A stretch of 64,000 bases of DNA, taken from positions 416,604,687 through 416,668,686 of the forward strand of contig NC_069658.1 in assembly GCF_027244095.1 (NCBI RefSeq), in the 5' to 3' direction. Below are positions 35,101 through 50,100 of the stretch, piece after piece. The stretch is from Hemicordylus capensis (lineage: Eukaryota > Chordata > Lepidosauria > Squamata > Cordylidae). The notes below the pieces were generated by a model. It saw only the letters and a list, made by a program, of their open reading frames with translations, had not been told where the DNA came from and did no database searches. Positions within the stretch are counted from its first letter, which is position 1. Every line of letters starts with the position of its first letter. The translations under genes were made by a program, and so were the position numbers.

Positions 35101-38100
35101 AATAGATTTGTTTGATGCCAACATTGCTTTGCAAGGCAGCACTTATTAGACAGGTTGCTAAGATGCATGCACACACCTTGAAGCCAAGCTCCTGTGCACA
35201 AGCATAAACAGCTGCAGTCTTCCCGATGCCTGGTGGACCAATGAGCAGCATCGTATTGCATAGAAGAGTTTCTTCCTCACTGTCTGATTTGTCATCTTTA
35301 AAATCCATACTGTCCAAGGATTCTAGCAAATCATATCAAAGTTAACACATAACATCAGCCCTTGCAAATTGGACATGAAGACAAGGAATGTTACATAGAA
35401 CAAGGAATGTTACAAAGAACAATGTTACATTTTCTAAACATGGTTGGTTTTATCTCTTACTCTAGAATGTATATTTCCTTTGTTAGCCTCCTTCGCTGTG
35501 ATTTACATTAAGAGTCATAATCAATTAAAAACTAATGTATTACAGACTACAGAAAGATTCTGAAGTACCATTTTCTTCTTCTTTTTGAGTTCTGTTTTCT
35601 TCCCAAACAGCTCTTTTTCTCCACTCACTCAGCCACCTAAGCATAAAGAACAAAACATGATTGGGTCTGTACACGTATTGCAATATGCACTGAAAGAAAC
35701 TGGTCAAGTATAAACTTGAAATGAATCCTAACTGAACACGGGTCGGGGGGGGGGAGCCTACTCTAGAAGTTTTCCTTTTGTTTCCTACATCAAATCCTCA
35801 ATGGTTAAATTTCTGCATTTAGAAGTGTTTTAAAAGCAGCGTGGGGGCTTTATGGGCAAAGCTGTACAACTCTAGCCCCTAGAATTATAACCATTGGCAT
35901 ACTGCAGACTGAACTACACTTAAGGAAATGACAGCATTAAGGCAGCGGGAGCAGGCCACTTGCTCCCTCACTCCCTCTTCTACTTTGTAATGTTATAGTG
36001 TTTCATGCGGTTAATGTTAACCAGAGCTTGCAAACCGACTGACACATTAATCTGAAGAGAATCCAGGTGTTGCAACAATCATTTGTAGGGTGGGGACGAT
36101 GCAAGAAATTCAACCACTAACCTGTGCAGTTTTTTAATTGCTGCAGTATTGCCTATAAGTTCACTGGAATTCTGTGGCTGATATTTTTCTGTCCAAAGCA
36201 TGTCCTCATTTGAAAAATCTGCTGGAATGAACACACATATTACCTATAACAATCATTACTCTATGCAAATAAAACAAAAAGTTTTAAATGTACTTTTTGA
36301 AGACAGTATTAATAGGTAAAAGTTATGGTAGTAACCAACAAAAAGTGTGATACCCATGGAGCCTTGGCATCAGTATGGATACCTGTCTTTTCTCAGTACA
36401 ACAGCTGAACAGTATGTTACCTTTCAGTCTTAGATACTTTTACTTGGAAGTAGATCCTACTATTTTCAGTACAACTAATTTCCAGCTGGCTGCTAAGGAT
36501 ATCAGTATATTAACGTGGATTATTCATTATTGGATCTGGTTTGAATTTTGTCTTAAAAAAAACACACACACACCAAAACAAATGCTCAAACTACTCACTC
36601 TGAAGTAGCCCTATTGGCTTCAGTGGAATATCTCCAGAATAAGTAGCTCTCCCCATATTTAGATACATATGAACAACATTTTAATCACAACAGCCATAGG
36701 AAAAAAATTAGAAGTGTTATGTATAAGTTGTAAAATTTACCAGAAACATAATTAATTTCCGATTCAAATTCAGAGTCTTCTATTATTTGAGGCTCTTCAG
36801 TCTTATTGATATCAACCACTTTGTTCATATTTTCCACACCAGCTTGTTTTACCCATGGTACTTTGGAAGCTTTATCTGATTTAACTTCTGATTTTTCTAT
36901 CTTTTTCATTCTTTTGGACTTATGGGCTTCAGTTTTCCGTTTTCTTTTGGTTTCTTTCCCACTGTCAGATTTTGCATTTGACTCAGGGCTTAAAATTTCA
37001 CATTTGTTTACTACACAAAGAAAAACAAAATATACGCTTTACACCACTAAGTGATGACTCATGGCACTTCTCAATGTCAATATCATCAACCAACCCCAAA
37101 GCAGAAGGACTAATATGATCCAAAGCACTGTATGTGTGTTCGCACACATGGGGACGTCTCAGCTCTCCCTTTGTGTGGCAGCCCCTTGTGCTCCTGAAAA
37201 GCACCCCCACAACATTCAGGAAACCAACTAATCCAAAGCAGTAGCTCATGATGGCTGAGGGGCTGTTGCCCCTCAGGAACCTTACCCACAAATATATGGT
37301 ATGTGGAAACAAACTGCATGTGCACATAGGTTTCTTTGGATCTCAGCTAAAATCCCAGCTGGCCCCAACACAGCATCCCTTCAGTTGCTGGTGTCTATCT
37401 TATAAGATTGTGAGTCCTTTGGGTCAGGGAAGCATCTTTGTTTATTATTTAATTCACAATGTCAACTGCTTTGAGAACTTTTGTTGAAAAGTGACATATA
37501 AGTATTCGTAGTCGTCGTAATAGATCTTAGCCACAGTTAGGCACAAGCATTTATTTGTAAGATTTATATACTACCTTTCAACAAAAACTTACAAAACAAT
37601 GTAGGTAGCAGACCTATGAGGACAAAAAGGGTTTCCCTGTCCTAAAGGAGCTCGCTATCTTTAAAATTTAAAAAAAAAAAAAAAGGACATAAGGGAGATA
37701 CCAGCAACAGCCACAGGAAAATATACTATATTGAGATGAAAAGGGACAATTGCTCTCCCTCAGCTAAATGTATGAGACCCGCCACTTGAAAAGGTCTTCT
37801 TTGCCCAGTTAGCAGGGCAAAGACTCACTGTTGTAGCAACTCAATGTTCTATGTTCTAATTTCAATTACATACGCTGCTAACCTTGTTTATTATTTTCAG
37901 GAGTGATTTGTTTTTTCAAGAGTACTTCAAAACATTGCTTCACAGGAAACCTGGAGTTGAAAGACCTTATCTCCTCTAACAAACAACTCTTAAGTGTTTC
38001 AGAAAAGAGTGGTCGCCATCCAGATGGCTGCAAAGAGAAACAAATGATCGTATACACAATACATCTTTTTTTAATAGATTATAAATCTGAGTTTAATAGC

Positions 38101-41100
38101 ACATAATATACACAGGAAAGCATCTGAACTGTGAAGCTTTAAAATATGGTTTAAGGAAGAGCAATTCACTTTAACAACACTGGAAATATATTCAGTGGAG
38201 CAAATCTACTGAATGCCATTATGGCAATAAACATCTACAATATACTAACCACAAGAACTGCAGAATCTGTACTATTAGGCTGAGTATTTAAGACTGAAAA
38301 TTCACCAAGTGAAAAAGTTAGTCTTGAGACATCAGTTACTTTAGAATTTACTTCTCTTAGATTGGTTAAGAGAGGACATGAGGGTGGCATCAATGTCCAC
38401 ATTGAAAACCCTAGAAAAGAATAATACTTCAGTTAATAAAAGATATTTTTGGAAGACATTAATAGATAGAAATGACAGCAGATGCAAGCAATAGGCAATT
38501 ATTTATGTATCTGTAAAGACCTTGGTGACAATTTATCAGGCTGTTTGCAAAGAGAGTTAGGAACAGTATTGCACAAGGAGAATGAATTCATACTTAAGAG
38601 GTGTCCTAACATGTGGACCTTGAATGAAGGAATTATTCAGGGTTCTTTAATGGAAAATCACTGGACGATTGGTTTACCAATTCTGGTACAAAGTTCCCAC
38701 ATTGTCATCACTTTGAGGCCCCTAATATACACTTAAAAACTAATATTTGCTTTTAAAAATATACTACATCTCTTGTTTCTATGCGGTTCTTAAAATCTGA
38801 TCACTCATAGTTCTTCTAGAATGCTATCATTCTCTTCCAAGTAAATTATCTTCAGAAAAGCACATCATTCCCATCACACGCTACTCTCCCACTCATTCAA
38901 TAGTGACCAACATTAATTCTGATTGATTTTGAAGAAGAGAGGAGGAGGAGGAGGAGGAGGAGAAAGAACACATGCGTGTCTATTTTGGGCTGTACCTCCT
39001 TCCATATGAAAGAATGAAACACTTTCTCCTCACTTATCAGGTATCTTTATTTCCTCAATTTACTTCAAAACAAGAAGTATTTACCTTCATGACCTAATCC
39101 ACTTTCCCCACCCCACTACAGCTCCCTTGTGTCCAATCTCACACCATTCCAAAGGGCCACCTGATCCTCAAGAGAAGCTTTTGGTGGGCAGGGGCCGAAA
39201 AGCACAGGAGCTGCTACGGGAAGAACAGGACAGAAAGACCCCCTTGGTCATCTAAAGGTAGCATCCACAGGTAGTCCTTAGTCTGGAACAGGAGTGTTTG
39301 TTCCAAGCTACCCAATACTACCCAATGGATGCTACCCAATGACTCTTCTAAATCTTAAGCATTGGTTTTGCTCCTACAATTATTTTTTTAAAAAGCCAAT
39401 ACTTTTCTGTTAAAGTAAAAGATCCAATAACTTACACCCATTCCAAAAAGCCCAGGAGGGCAATACTTACTCTCATCCTTCTGCTGCACATGGACCACAG
39501 ACTGAAAACAGGAATTAGCGGCAGAATAAGCTTCCAACGATGCTGCTTTCTTTGCAATCTGCCTTTTTAAAGACTCTGGCAATCCACTCATTAAAAATTC
39601 ACGTTTTGCTTTGAACTGCTCTTCATCTTGAGAATTTTCAGATTCATCCTCACTTATGCAACAACAACAAAAACACCATCAAAAGCAGCCATGTTTCAGT
39701 ATTTAGTAAGGCTACATTTCTTACATAAATGATTATCTAACTGTGTTTAGGACTATTCTGGGGCTCCCCAAAAGCTTACCACAGTTAAGATTAGTGAAGA
39801 TGGACAAACCGTCTTTCAGAGAAGCGTGTCCTCCATTACTGACCTTCTAACTGTGAAGATCAGTAATAGAGGACAAGCAAGCTTCTCTGAAAGACAATTT
39901 GTCCATCTTTACTGATCTTACCCCTGCAACATGTAGCCATAAAGAAGTGTTGCATATGTTCTACGGTATGCTCTCACTTTGTGCAGGGCAACTGTGAGGA
40001 CAATACACCTGTGTACAGTGCTCCAGAAGAACTAATTGTGCATTGGAATACATGTCCCAGAATCCTCTGCAACCTAGGATTCCTCAGAGAGTTCAATATA
40101 GAGAACACACATTTCAAATTGACACATTACCCTTGTTTGGAATTTATAAGGCAAATTACATATTAAAAGAAACAGTGTTCTTTATTTTGTTTTAATTTGT
40201 ACACTACACACACACCCCACTGCAGACAGGTTTTTCCTTTGGAAACATTTTTGGTACTTCTAGTCTAAAATTGAATGCTTGAATCAAGGTTGATAAAAAT
40301 GGACTTTTAAAAATGGATTTTAAAAATTTAAAACAGACTTTTAAAAATGCAAATCAGTTGATACAATGGCGACGCAATAATGGATTAGCTACAATACTTC
40401 TCTCCAGACTTTTTTAATTGCATAAATAAAAACATTAAAAAGAGAATTGCAAGTTCTCTTTTTAAGGTTTTTACTTATGCAATAAAAAATGTCTGGAGAG
40501 AAGAATTTAAATCAGATTTAATTTTTTAAAAAATCCATTTAAAAAGAATCTAGGTCAAAGATATAATCATGACTATTAAATATAACTTCTAATTATATTC
40601 TATGATCACGTTAAGAGCAGTCTATGGGGATGGGAGATAACAGACCTGATCTGTCCTATTCTGCAGGTGGTGTACATGCAGCACACACATACAAGTCAAC
40701 CCCTTGCCGCCGCCGCCTCCCCCCGCCCTTCTCTAAGTACAAAGATAAAGAAGGTCAATAAATGAGCAGAGGATTTTGGGAATGGAGTAGATCTGAGCAA
40801 GGAGTAGGAGTCTGGATAGAAATGGAAGGGGTAGGAGAGAGGAATAGAAAGTGAAAACATAGTCATGCAGTCCTAGGAAACTTTTTCCAAGTGTATCCTC
40901 CATTGTTGAAGGGAAACACCTATCATGGCAGCAGGCCGTAAGAGAGACCCCATTTGAGAATATTTTGAAGATGTTCTTATACCTGTAAGACAGGTATGCA
41001 TGTGGAATGCAAACAGTGCAATAAAGAAATGCAAGACCTGACTGCTCGAGTGAAACAAATTTTTGAGAAGTGTGTACCTATCTTCTAAAACTGAAACCCA

Positions 41101-44100
41101 GATGGTTGTGTATTAAGGTTATATTAGTAAACAAGAATGTACTTTTATTAGAAAATGATTATTAAATAGAATCTTTCTGGCTAGTAATTTAAATTGTGAT
41201 TTAAATCATTAAAATCAAGTCCTTCTATGAAGCTATTTAGATCAGCCCCGGCATGAATTCGCATTGAATGGAATTAGCTATGAACTAGCAAAAAACAACC
41301 ACCACCCAACAACCTAGGAACAGCATACAAGCTATTGGCACTTAACACACACTGATGTAGTTGATTCACATAAGTAACCCTATGGTAACCATATTGCAGA
41401 AGTCTCTATGTCAGGGCTGAACATCCTCACAATCCTATACACTCCCCCAACCAAAGTATCAAAGCACAACCATATTATCAGAAGTAAGTGCTCAGAGGAC
41501 TACCACTAACCAACCTTTCCTTGATCATCTATGGCAACTCTACCACGTGCCACCAGAGGCAACACTGCATGTCAAAGCACCTTGACTACCCATGTTCAGC
41601 ACACATGGCAACTATCAGAACACCAAGATAATGTCACCTGATCTAGTCCACACACAACCCATAGATTGTGCCAGGAGAGCCTACAGTAGCTCCCACTTTC
41701 AACTAAACTCTACCCCTTCCCCATGACAGTTTCACTTCTACCTCACGTCTCTGTTTTTTACCATTTTGCTGGCAGGGTTCTGTTGGTACAAAGGTGTGGC
41801 TACAATAGTATAGATTTGGGCTCCACCAACATAAGAAGCTTTAGGAACAATTCTTTGTGTGCTTCACGGTCCTAACTCATAGGCAGGAGGATCACACCAT
41901 TAACGTGGAAGAGCAAATACACAGTGGCAAAATGCAACTTTACTATTTCAACTTACATTTTAAAAAAATGCAGAAACACTCCATTATTTCATTTCCCCAT
42001 AAATCTGTAACAGACTGACCTGCTTTCAACAACAATTGTAACTGCTTCATCGGCAGGCTTCTGAACTCTTTTCTTAATTAGTGAAGATGGCTTTTCCTTG
42101 CCTTAAAAAAATAACACATTGCCAGATTAGCATTGAATTACATACAGGCAACACTATCCCTAACTCTGTGCTCCATCACAAAGTAATAAAAGGAACAGAA
42201 GTCCATCTAGCTAATCCCATAAAACAATAATTGGACACTGTACTTCAGATTCACAAATGATTAAATAAAACGTTGTTAAAAGATCCAATGTCATTCTGCT
42301 CATGATGTACTAACTGTGTAAACTATAGCTCAGTTAGACACACTTATCTTGTACTCATGATTCCATATTACATCTGCACATTGGACAGATGCTCTCAAAA
42401 TCTGCAACTCTTAATTCCCCCCCCCCAACCTTATGACTTACTACTGTGCTGACTACTGAAGGCAGGTTTGCATGTTCTTGCTTTTCAGTATTTAAAAATT
42501 TGCCTAATAATATATTATCTCTACAATTTAAAAGGTTTTTTGCAACTGAATATAGAAGTGAAAAACAATGACAAAAATGCATTCTATGAGAGAAGCGTTT
42601 GCCTATATTGTTGGCCTGCTGAGTTAATAGTTTTTCCTTCCAAAGTTATTGCACTGTAATTACCTCCTTCCCATTTTCTCACACCATTCCCACTTTCTTC
42701 CCATTACCTCTGAAATATTTGATTGGGTGCTGCCCAATATGGAAAATTCCCTCCAGACTTACCCACTGATCTCAGTTTCTCTACCTCTGATTTCAGCTTT
42801 GCCTTATGTGCAGAAAATTGAACACAAAACCCCAAATTAATAGGGCTCTTAGGCAATACTACAGTCAGATATCTACAAAACATGTTAATGCATTGTCATG
42901 ACTAGGATAATTTGTCCTTAGATACCACTTGGTTTCTTAGCTGCTTTCACATTTCCAGGTCTTTTCCCCAATACATCATTCAAGCTTGGAAGATTCTTTT
43001 GCTTTTCCACACTCTCTGAAACAGTAGTGACATTGCTTGGGCATGAATCCAAAATAATCACCGAGTCCTGAATGTAGAACAATAAAGACACATTAAATAT
43101 TAACACTACTGCTGGAAATAATTTCAGTATTTTGACCATGCATGCACATGTACATGTATTATTTCAATCTGTAGAAGGCATCTTCTAACCCTTATGCAAA
43201 GTTTCTCTTAAAATTGTTATAGTTTTATACCCTTTAGTATCAATCAGTCAGTCTTTATTATGGTCTATGACTAGCATAAAGTAGAGTTCATTAAAATAAC
43301 GACAACGATGGCAAATATTTATATACCGCTTTCCAACAAAAAGTTCCCAAAGCGGTTTACATAGATATGAATAAAATGGCTCCCTATCCTCAAAGGGCTC
43401 TAAAATAACATTGAAGAAGCATGGAAACAGGCTATGCCCACGACTGTGAAGACAGTAGCTAGTGAGTAGTGAGTAGGTGGTAGCATAAAAGCTAAACGCT
43501 ATATACAGCTATACAGCTACTGTTAAGCTGCAGAAAGCTATGTTAAAACTACAGTTAAAGTGGGTAACATAAAACGGATAAAGACTATATAAAAGCTTTA
43601 AGTGGTTAAAATCTACTCAGTCTGTGAAGGCTGTCAGTAGAAACTATAAAATACTATGGAGTTAAAACTAAGACAGTAAAATAGGTTATAAAACTGTGAT
43701 AACATGTGCTGGTTCGGACCTACTTAGTTCTTGCTGTTGGCAAGGACCAGACAAGTTTTATATGCTGCTGTGCAAAACTTGGCAACGTTATATGTTATGA
43801 TGGGGTTTGAGTCAGAGAGCAGGAGAGAGATGTAGGATTGGCCTGAGTGACCTGGGGTCTTGGCTAATAACAAAAGAATGAGGGCAATATAAGATGTCTC
43901 TGTAGAATGGACAGTGGAGAAGAACATGCTCTGTTGTTCAACATGCCCAGAATCACAAAGGCACAGGTGTTCCAAGAAGGGGCAGTGTCGTCTTCATCAT
44001 CATCATCATGGCAGCTCAGGACGGTTTACACAGAGAAATAATAAATAAATAAGATCGATCCCTGTCCCCAAAGGGCTCACAATCTAAAAAGAAACATAAG

Positions 44101-47100
44101 ATAGATACCAGCAATAGTCACTGGCTGTACTGTGCTGGGGCTGGATAGGGCCAGTTACTCTCCCCCTGCTAAATAAAGAGAATCACCACATTAAAAAGGT
44201 GCCTCTTTGCCCAGTTAGCAGGGGTAGTTGCCCAGTTAGCAGAGTCCCTGATACAGGGACTTCCTCTATTTGCCTTCTAGCATAGCTGAAGGAAGGACAC
44301 CATGGCGCGTCACAATGAACGCCCTTCTGTGTTTTGGGGCTTCCAGCTACATTAAACATACAGCAGGAGATACAATGTATTTCAGTCTTTTGTATTTCAG
44401 GACCCTGCCTAAATTGGTTTGGCATTCTATGTCCTTTATGTGTTTGATGAGTGTTCTTGCCTGTTCATAACCCATGGAATGTAAGAGGGGAGGGGAGAGC
44501 CCCAGGGATGACATTTTTGTCTGCAGTGTTAGTTTTCAGGTGGATTGATAATTGTGTTGGGGGGCTGGACCCAGTGGGAGAAGGAATAGTCTTAACTAGT
44601 AATTGAGTATGATCAATTACTCCAAACTCTGGCTTCTACTGTCACCAGACCTGCCTCTAGTTGCAGGCTAGCATTAGAAATGCACCATGGTACTTGGAGA
44701 ACTGCTCTTAGGAAACTGGACTGGACAAGCTCCAATGGAGCAAAGATGGAGAAGGGGCCCAGTTGGGCACCATAGAGGAGTTGTGCCAACGACTTGGCTT
44801 CAAACCGTTTAAGGCGGTATGTAGTAGCCTCCTCTAGACTGGAAGAATTTTAGGATGGCAGCAGCACTCCTCTGGGCATTTGGGGCAGCATGAGAGCTGT
44901 GAGCGTTTGTGGTGCCAGAGGCATGGAAGACCACCCCCAGGTATTTAAAGCATGAAACCTGCTCGATTTTGTGCCCATTTACATGCCAGACATGTGTCTT
45001 GGGTGTCTTAGTAAAGGCTATGATTTTGGTCTTGTGATAGTTGATTTCCAACTGGTCTTCCTTGCCGCGCATTGGGCAAAGGCCCTCAGAGCTCTTCTGA
45101 AACCTATGGGTGTCCTAGAGAGAATTGCTGCATCATCTGCATAGAGCAGAGTACAGATATGTTTATCTGCGAGCTTGGGGTATGTAAGTCTAGATTATTC
45201 AGGTGACCCACCATGCTAACCTTACGGGTTGCACTAGCACTTGATAGATCACCTTGGGGGTTGTACCTTACTTTCAGTGACATATCATTATGTAGGATAT
45301 GGATGACGTATAGCAGGTGTCAGTCAATTGAGGAAGCTTTCATTTTTTCCGACAGTTTTACTCGTGAGATGGAATCAAATGCAGCATTAAGGACTATAAA
45401 AGCTGCATAGAGGGAAGTTGTAGTGTGGGTGGAGTATTGCTTGATCAGATGTTGTAGAACTAGACACTGGTCAATGGTGGATAATCTCTCCCTGAAACCA
45501 GCCTGCTCCTTCGTGAGATTTTCTTGTTCCAGTCAGTCCCTTAGTTTCCAGTATAGATACCTAGCGTACAGCTTATGGACTGTGCTGAACAGGCTGATAG
45601 GTCTGTAGTTTGCTGGGCCATGCTTTCTGCCTTTTTTGAAGATGGGGATAATGACCGCTAGCCCCAGTCCTTAGGAATACAGCCATGCTGGTTGATAAAT
45701 GTGAATAGCGAGGCCACAATAGGGGCACCCCACACTGAGTTTTTTTATTAGCGGGGGGGGGGGGTGTTAGGTACTCTCCAGAGGCTTTCCCAGGTCTTAG
45801 TTGAGAGTTAAGATTCTCACTCTCATGCTGGGGGGAACCATGTTCCACAGCTTCATCTTTGTTCAGATCACAGAAGTGCTTTCCCCAGATCTCTGGTGAG
45901 ATGTAGCTGTCCAGGTGTGTTGGGCCATTGTTGGGGAGATTTGCTGTGATGCACCAGTACGAGGCCGAGTTGTTGGATCCAACTTCCTGGCTGAAGTGTG
46001 ACCAGGTAGTTTTCATAGTTTCTCTTTTCTTGCATTTAAGTAGCTGTTTATATTGCCGCTTCTGCTTAAGAAAGTCTTGCACAGACACTGATCTTGTATT
46101 GGTTTTATAGGCATAGTAGTTGGAGATGAGTGCTTTTGTGGCATCAACACAGTCATCCAACCATAGTTTAGAGTGGTACAAGGAAGCCAGCAGCTCCTGC
46201 ATCTCAGGCAAGCAGACTGGGGAGATTAGAGCAGTGATGTCATCAAAATGGGCATTGTTGGCAAAATTCCAGCGCCTATGACAAACAAGGCCATGTCTCT
46301 GGAGGTTACGTGTGGCAACTGCTGCTTCTGAGGCAGTGAATACGATGTATGGGCCCTTTCCTCTGGGCTAGCAGTGTCTGTGGGCAGAGGCGTAGGTGGC
46401 TGTGTCTTCAGCGGTTCTCCTGGAGTTGGGAGTGGTGATTGCAGCTCTTGGGACTGTGCAGATGATACGGGCACCTCGTCATTTGGTGCTGCTGTGTCTG
46501 TATCTTGTGGTTGGGGGAGTAGTAGTGGAAACACTTCCCCATTTCCTAGACCCCTAGGGTTTGCAAGCAGTGGTAGGAACTCTTGGGGGTGTTGCAGAGG
46601 AAATGAGCAACCCTTCCTCTAAGGTTGCTGTAATTATGTGGTTTGCTTGTGGTTCTTCATCATCAGAGGGAGGCTTACATGGAGGGATTGTAGATTGGGG
46701 CTTGGTGGGCAAAGAGAAAATCTCACTCCTCGCGTTGCATGGTGCAAGGGAGGGGCCTCAGTGTTGTTTCTTTTGTTGTCACTGTCCTCTGAGCCCAACT
46801 TAAAAATCGGAAAAATGGACTGGCATTTCCTCTTTGGCTTGGGTGGAGTTGCAGCCTTAGCAATTAGGCTGGTTTGGGCATAAGAGTCTGTAGTCTTGGG
46901 TCCTTCTGGAGCAGCCTGTAAAGGGTGAACATCTATGTTGCTGTTGCTCTTAGTGAGCTCAGGTTCTGGGCAAGACAGGAGGGTTAATAATGATTGCACT
47001 TTTCCCCCCAAACAGCAACAAGTTGCATCAGCTCACCAAGATCTGGATCTATTGATTTTTGTATTTCACTCTCTACGGGCCTTAGAGAGTTAATCAGCGG

Positions 47101-50100
47101 TGTCTGCTGGAGTTTGGAGTGGTTGCTATAGGAATGTTTATTGAGGTCTGATTTTGTTGCCATGGGGGCCTTATCAGCGAGGTCGGTTTCAGGAGGAATG
47201 TTAAAATAATAACTCTGGGAGCAGAGGCTGAACTGCATGGTCTCTGAAAACTCTTATGGCTCTAATATTGACGTTATAGAGGAGATGCCCCCCCCCCCCC
47301 CGCCGAATGAGTCTCAGAGAGAGGTTGGCTTGAGAAAAGGAGAGTAAAATTCATTTGATCTCTGGACAGCTGGGTAAGAAATGGAAAGATTCCAAGTCTA
47401 TATGTCTGGATTGGCAATTAAGGAGTTGGCTCAGGAAAAATGTTATTGGCTTGCGAGACGACTATTTTTGGGCATTAGTGATTCATTGCCATCTGCAGCA
47501 GTACCCAAGATGTTTGAAGTATTGAAGTACTTGCAAGTAATTGACAGGGCTATTCATTTTAGGAGGCCCTACTGGTGTCTTGCATGGGGGTTTGGCAGGA
47601 TTCATCTGGAGCAAGGTAGGGAGCTGTCTGGGTGTTGCTAAGGGGTATTTTGTAGATATTGGCTGGGCTTTTCTTCACGTGGTTGCCTTGTGATATGAAC
47701 ACATCAGAGGCATGCCACCGTTTGTCTATTTTTGCTACTGTTTTTAAAGGTAAAGTGTGCTGTCAAGTCAGTGTCGACTCCTGGAGACCACAGAGCCCTG
47801 TGGTTGTCTTTGGTAGAATACAGGAGGGGTTTACCATTGCCATCTCCTGTGCAGTATGAAATGATGCCTTTCAGCATCTTCCTATATCACTGCTGCTTGA
47901 TAGAGATGTTTCTCATAGTCTGGGAAACATACCAGTGGGGATTCGAAACGGCAACCTCTGGCTTGCTAGTCAAGTCAAATCTGGATGTTCTTTTCTGCCA
48001 CTAAGAGACATGCGCTGCCTATGTGTTCAGTAAGGAGTTGGCGGGGGAAGCAGAGGGCACATTTTGCACTTTTGGATCCCCGGTTTCTCTGCTCTGGCCG
48101 GTTTCTCAGGCCAGAATTCTTAGATGGCGAGGGAGCAGTCTGATGTGATGTTGACTCCTTTGTAGCAGGCTCCTTGGGGGAAGAGGAAGGGCTCTCCGTG
48201 CCTAGGGTTGTAAATCTGTTCTTAGTGGGGATTGCAGAGAAAGTACTCATGGCTCCTTTCAGCTTGCTGGGAGGGAGATAGGAGTAGATTCTCATCTGCT
48301 TCCCTGCCTTGGCTGAGTGGTAGTCACTGTGGTGGTTGCCATTTGGGCTGTTCCTAGTTCTTTTCTTGCCTTTGTTTGTCATGGTTTTGCTTGGAAATGT
48401 CAGCCCAGAAGGGAGAAGGCTGCTTCAAAGGCAGGAGCACATGAGTGGAACTGCTAGCTTGCCGCCATCTTGGCCATTCCTCCTACCCTTTATTATGTAC
48501 ACGGAGCCCTTCTGTATTATGTCTAATGAAGCCTTCTGTAATGTCACAGAAAATGCCTGAAATTTGGTGAAATGTTGATAAAAACAGGTTGCTAACCAGT
48601 AACCTATGATCTGGAGATGATTTGTCATCAGTCATGAGAAATGTATTACTGCACCAGCGCAGGGACCTTCCAGATGGATTAATTAGCTCCTCTCTGGCGC
48701 CCCTTCCCTCCGTGCTTTCCTTCTCTTGGCAGTTTGGTGCCATTTTGATTTCGTTTCTTGCAGATTCGCCTGATGTTCAGACAATCCTCAACTTGTCCAA
48801 TCAATTGAACAAGTAGTTGTCAGCCTTGTCCTTTAAAATGCTGCAGTGGGGAGGTACAGGTGGGTCTCATGACTGACAAAGTTGCAGGTAATCAACCTGT
48901 TTATCTGAAACTGATCTGTTATCATGAGAAATGGGTGATTAACCAGCTTTCTCCCTCATGGAGGAGGGTGCTGCCATTCCATCCACTATTCCAGAACTCT
49001 TTTGAGTACCTCTCTTCCAAATTTGGCTTCCGCAGCCAAATTGCACAAGTTTATGGCATAGTGCTTTATGAAAAGTAAATGTGTAGACCATGTAGCAGCC
49101 ACACATACGTTCTTGAAACGAAGACCAGATGAGTGTGCAGTGGGAGTAGTGTACGCTCTCGTGGAGTGTGCTTTTTTAGTTTGGGAGGTTGTTGATTCTG
49201 TAAGTTAAAAATAATGAGCTCCAACAATCAATGTGATAGCCTTTGTCTCGACATAGACATGCCCTTAAAGCATCTTCATTCGTTTTATACTTTCTGTTCC
49301 TCTAAAATAATACAGAAGGCATCTTTTGACATCCAGAGAGTGCAATGCTTTTTCCACTTGCATTTCAGGCTCCTGAAAAAAGGATGAAAGCACAATGTTC
49401 TGATTCAAGTGGAAGTCAGTTACTACCTTAGGCAAGAATGTTGAATCAGTATGCATAACCACTTTGTTAGGATAAAACTGGATATATGGTGTCCACCCGT
49501 AAAGCAGCTAGTTCACTCACACGACGGGCAGTAGTGATAGTGATTAGAAAGACAGTATTGAGCATCATATAACGTAGGCTCGCTTTACGAAGCGGCTCAA
49601 AAGGAGCTTCCATCAGTGAGGCCAACACCAGAGATAGGCTCTATTGTTCGGTCAGGTGCCATACTGGAGAATAAAGATTATTAACGCCCCACAAAGATTT
49701 CTTGCAGAACGGATGTGAAAAGGCAGAATGACCTTGCCACCCTTTTTGTTTCGCTAAAATAGCAGCAAGATGTATGTGCAACAACACATTTGCTAAACCT
49801 GCTTATTTCAGGCTGGTTAAGTATAACACCTGATTTGCAGAGGCCTTGAGCGGATCAAACTCATGTGCTCCCGCATAAAGTACAAACCGCTTCCACTTGC
49901 GAGTTTAACTCTTCCTGGTGGAGGCTCGATGACTGTTCAGCAGGATATTTTTCTATAGCTGACCTTCCATGACGTTAGTGGCAACATCTGGAGGACTGGA
50001 TGTAATATTTTTCCTCCGTCTCTTGTCAGTAAGTCGTGGTCCAACAAAAGATGATAATAGTTGTTCCCCGTCAGTCTGAGTAGTGATGTAAACCACAGCT

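Larger units (their letters stand above)
43233..48482 (-). mobile_element. Broken full-span LINE (non-LTR retrotransposon)
   Basis: Reading on the - strand, the 5' end has GGCCAAGATGGCGGC at about 48461-48475. Then comes an ORF1-like region with a Cys motif (48382 downwards), a proline-rich and endonuclease-side region, reverse transcriptase remains with a KASGE block near 45780, INYHKTKIIAFTK and CFKYLGVVFHAS near 44940-45040, and a C-terminal tail ending in NVAKFCTAAYK near 43760. The 3' end is AATAAAGACTGACTGATTG at about 43233. There are several frameshifts and stops. A SINE (47745-47980) and family A repeats (43290-43410, 44010-44250) are inserted. The clade is uncertain. It sits in ATAD5 intron 4 in sense orientation. 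Confidence 0.8.

Noticed and set aside
38482-38736. 84-residue open frame on the + strand in ATAD5 intron 7
   Set aside because: No recognisable domain, no splice or promoter context, opposite to the host gene.
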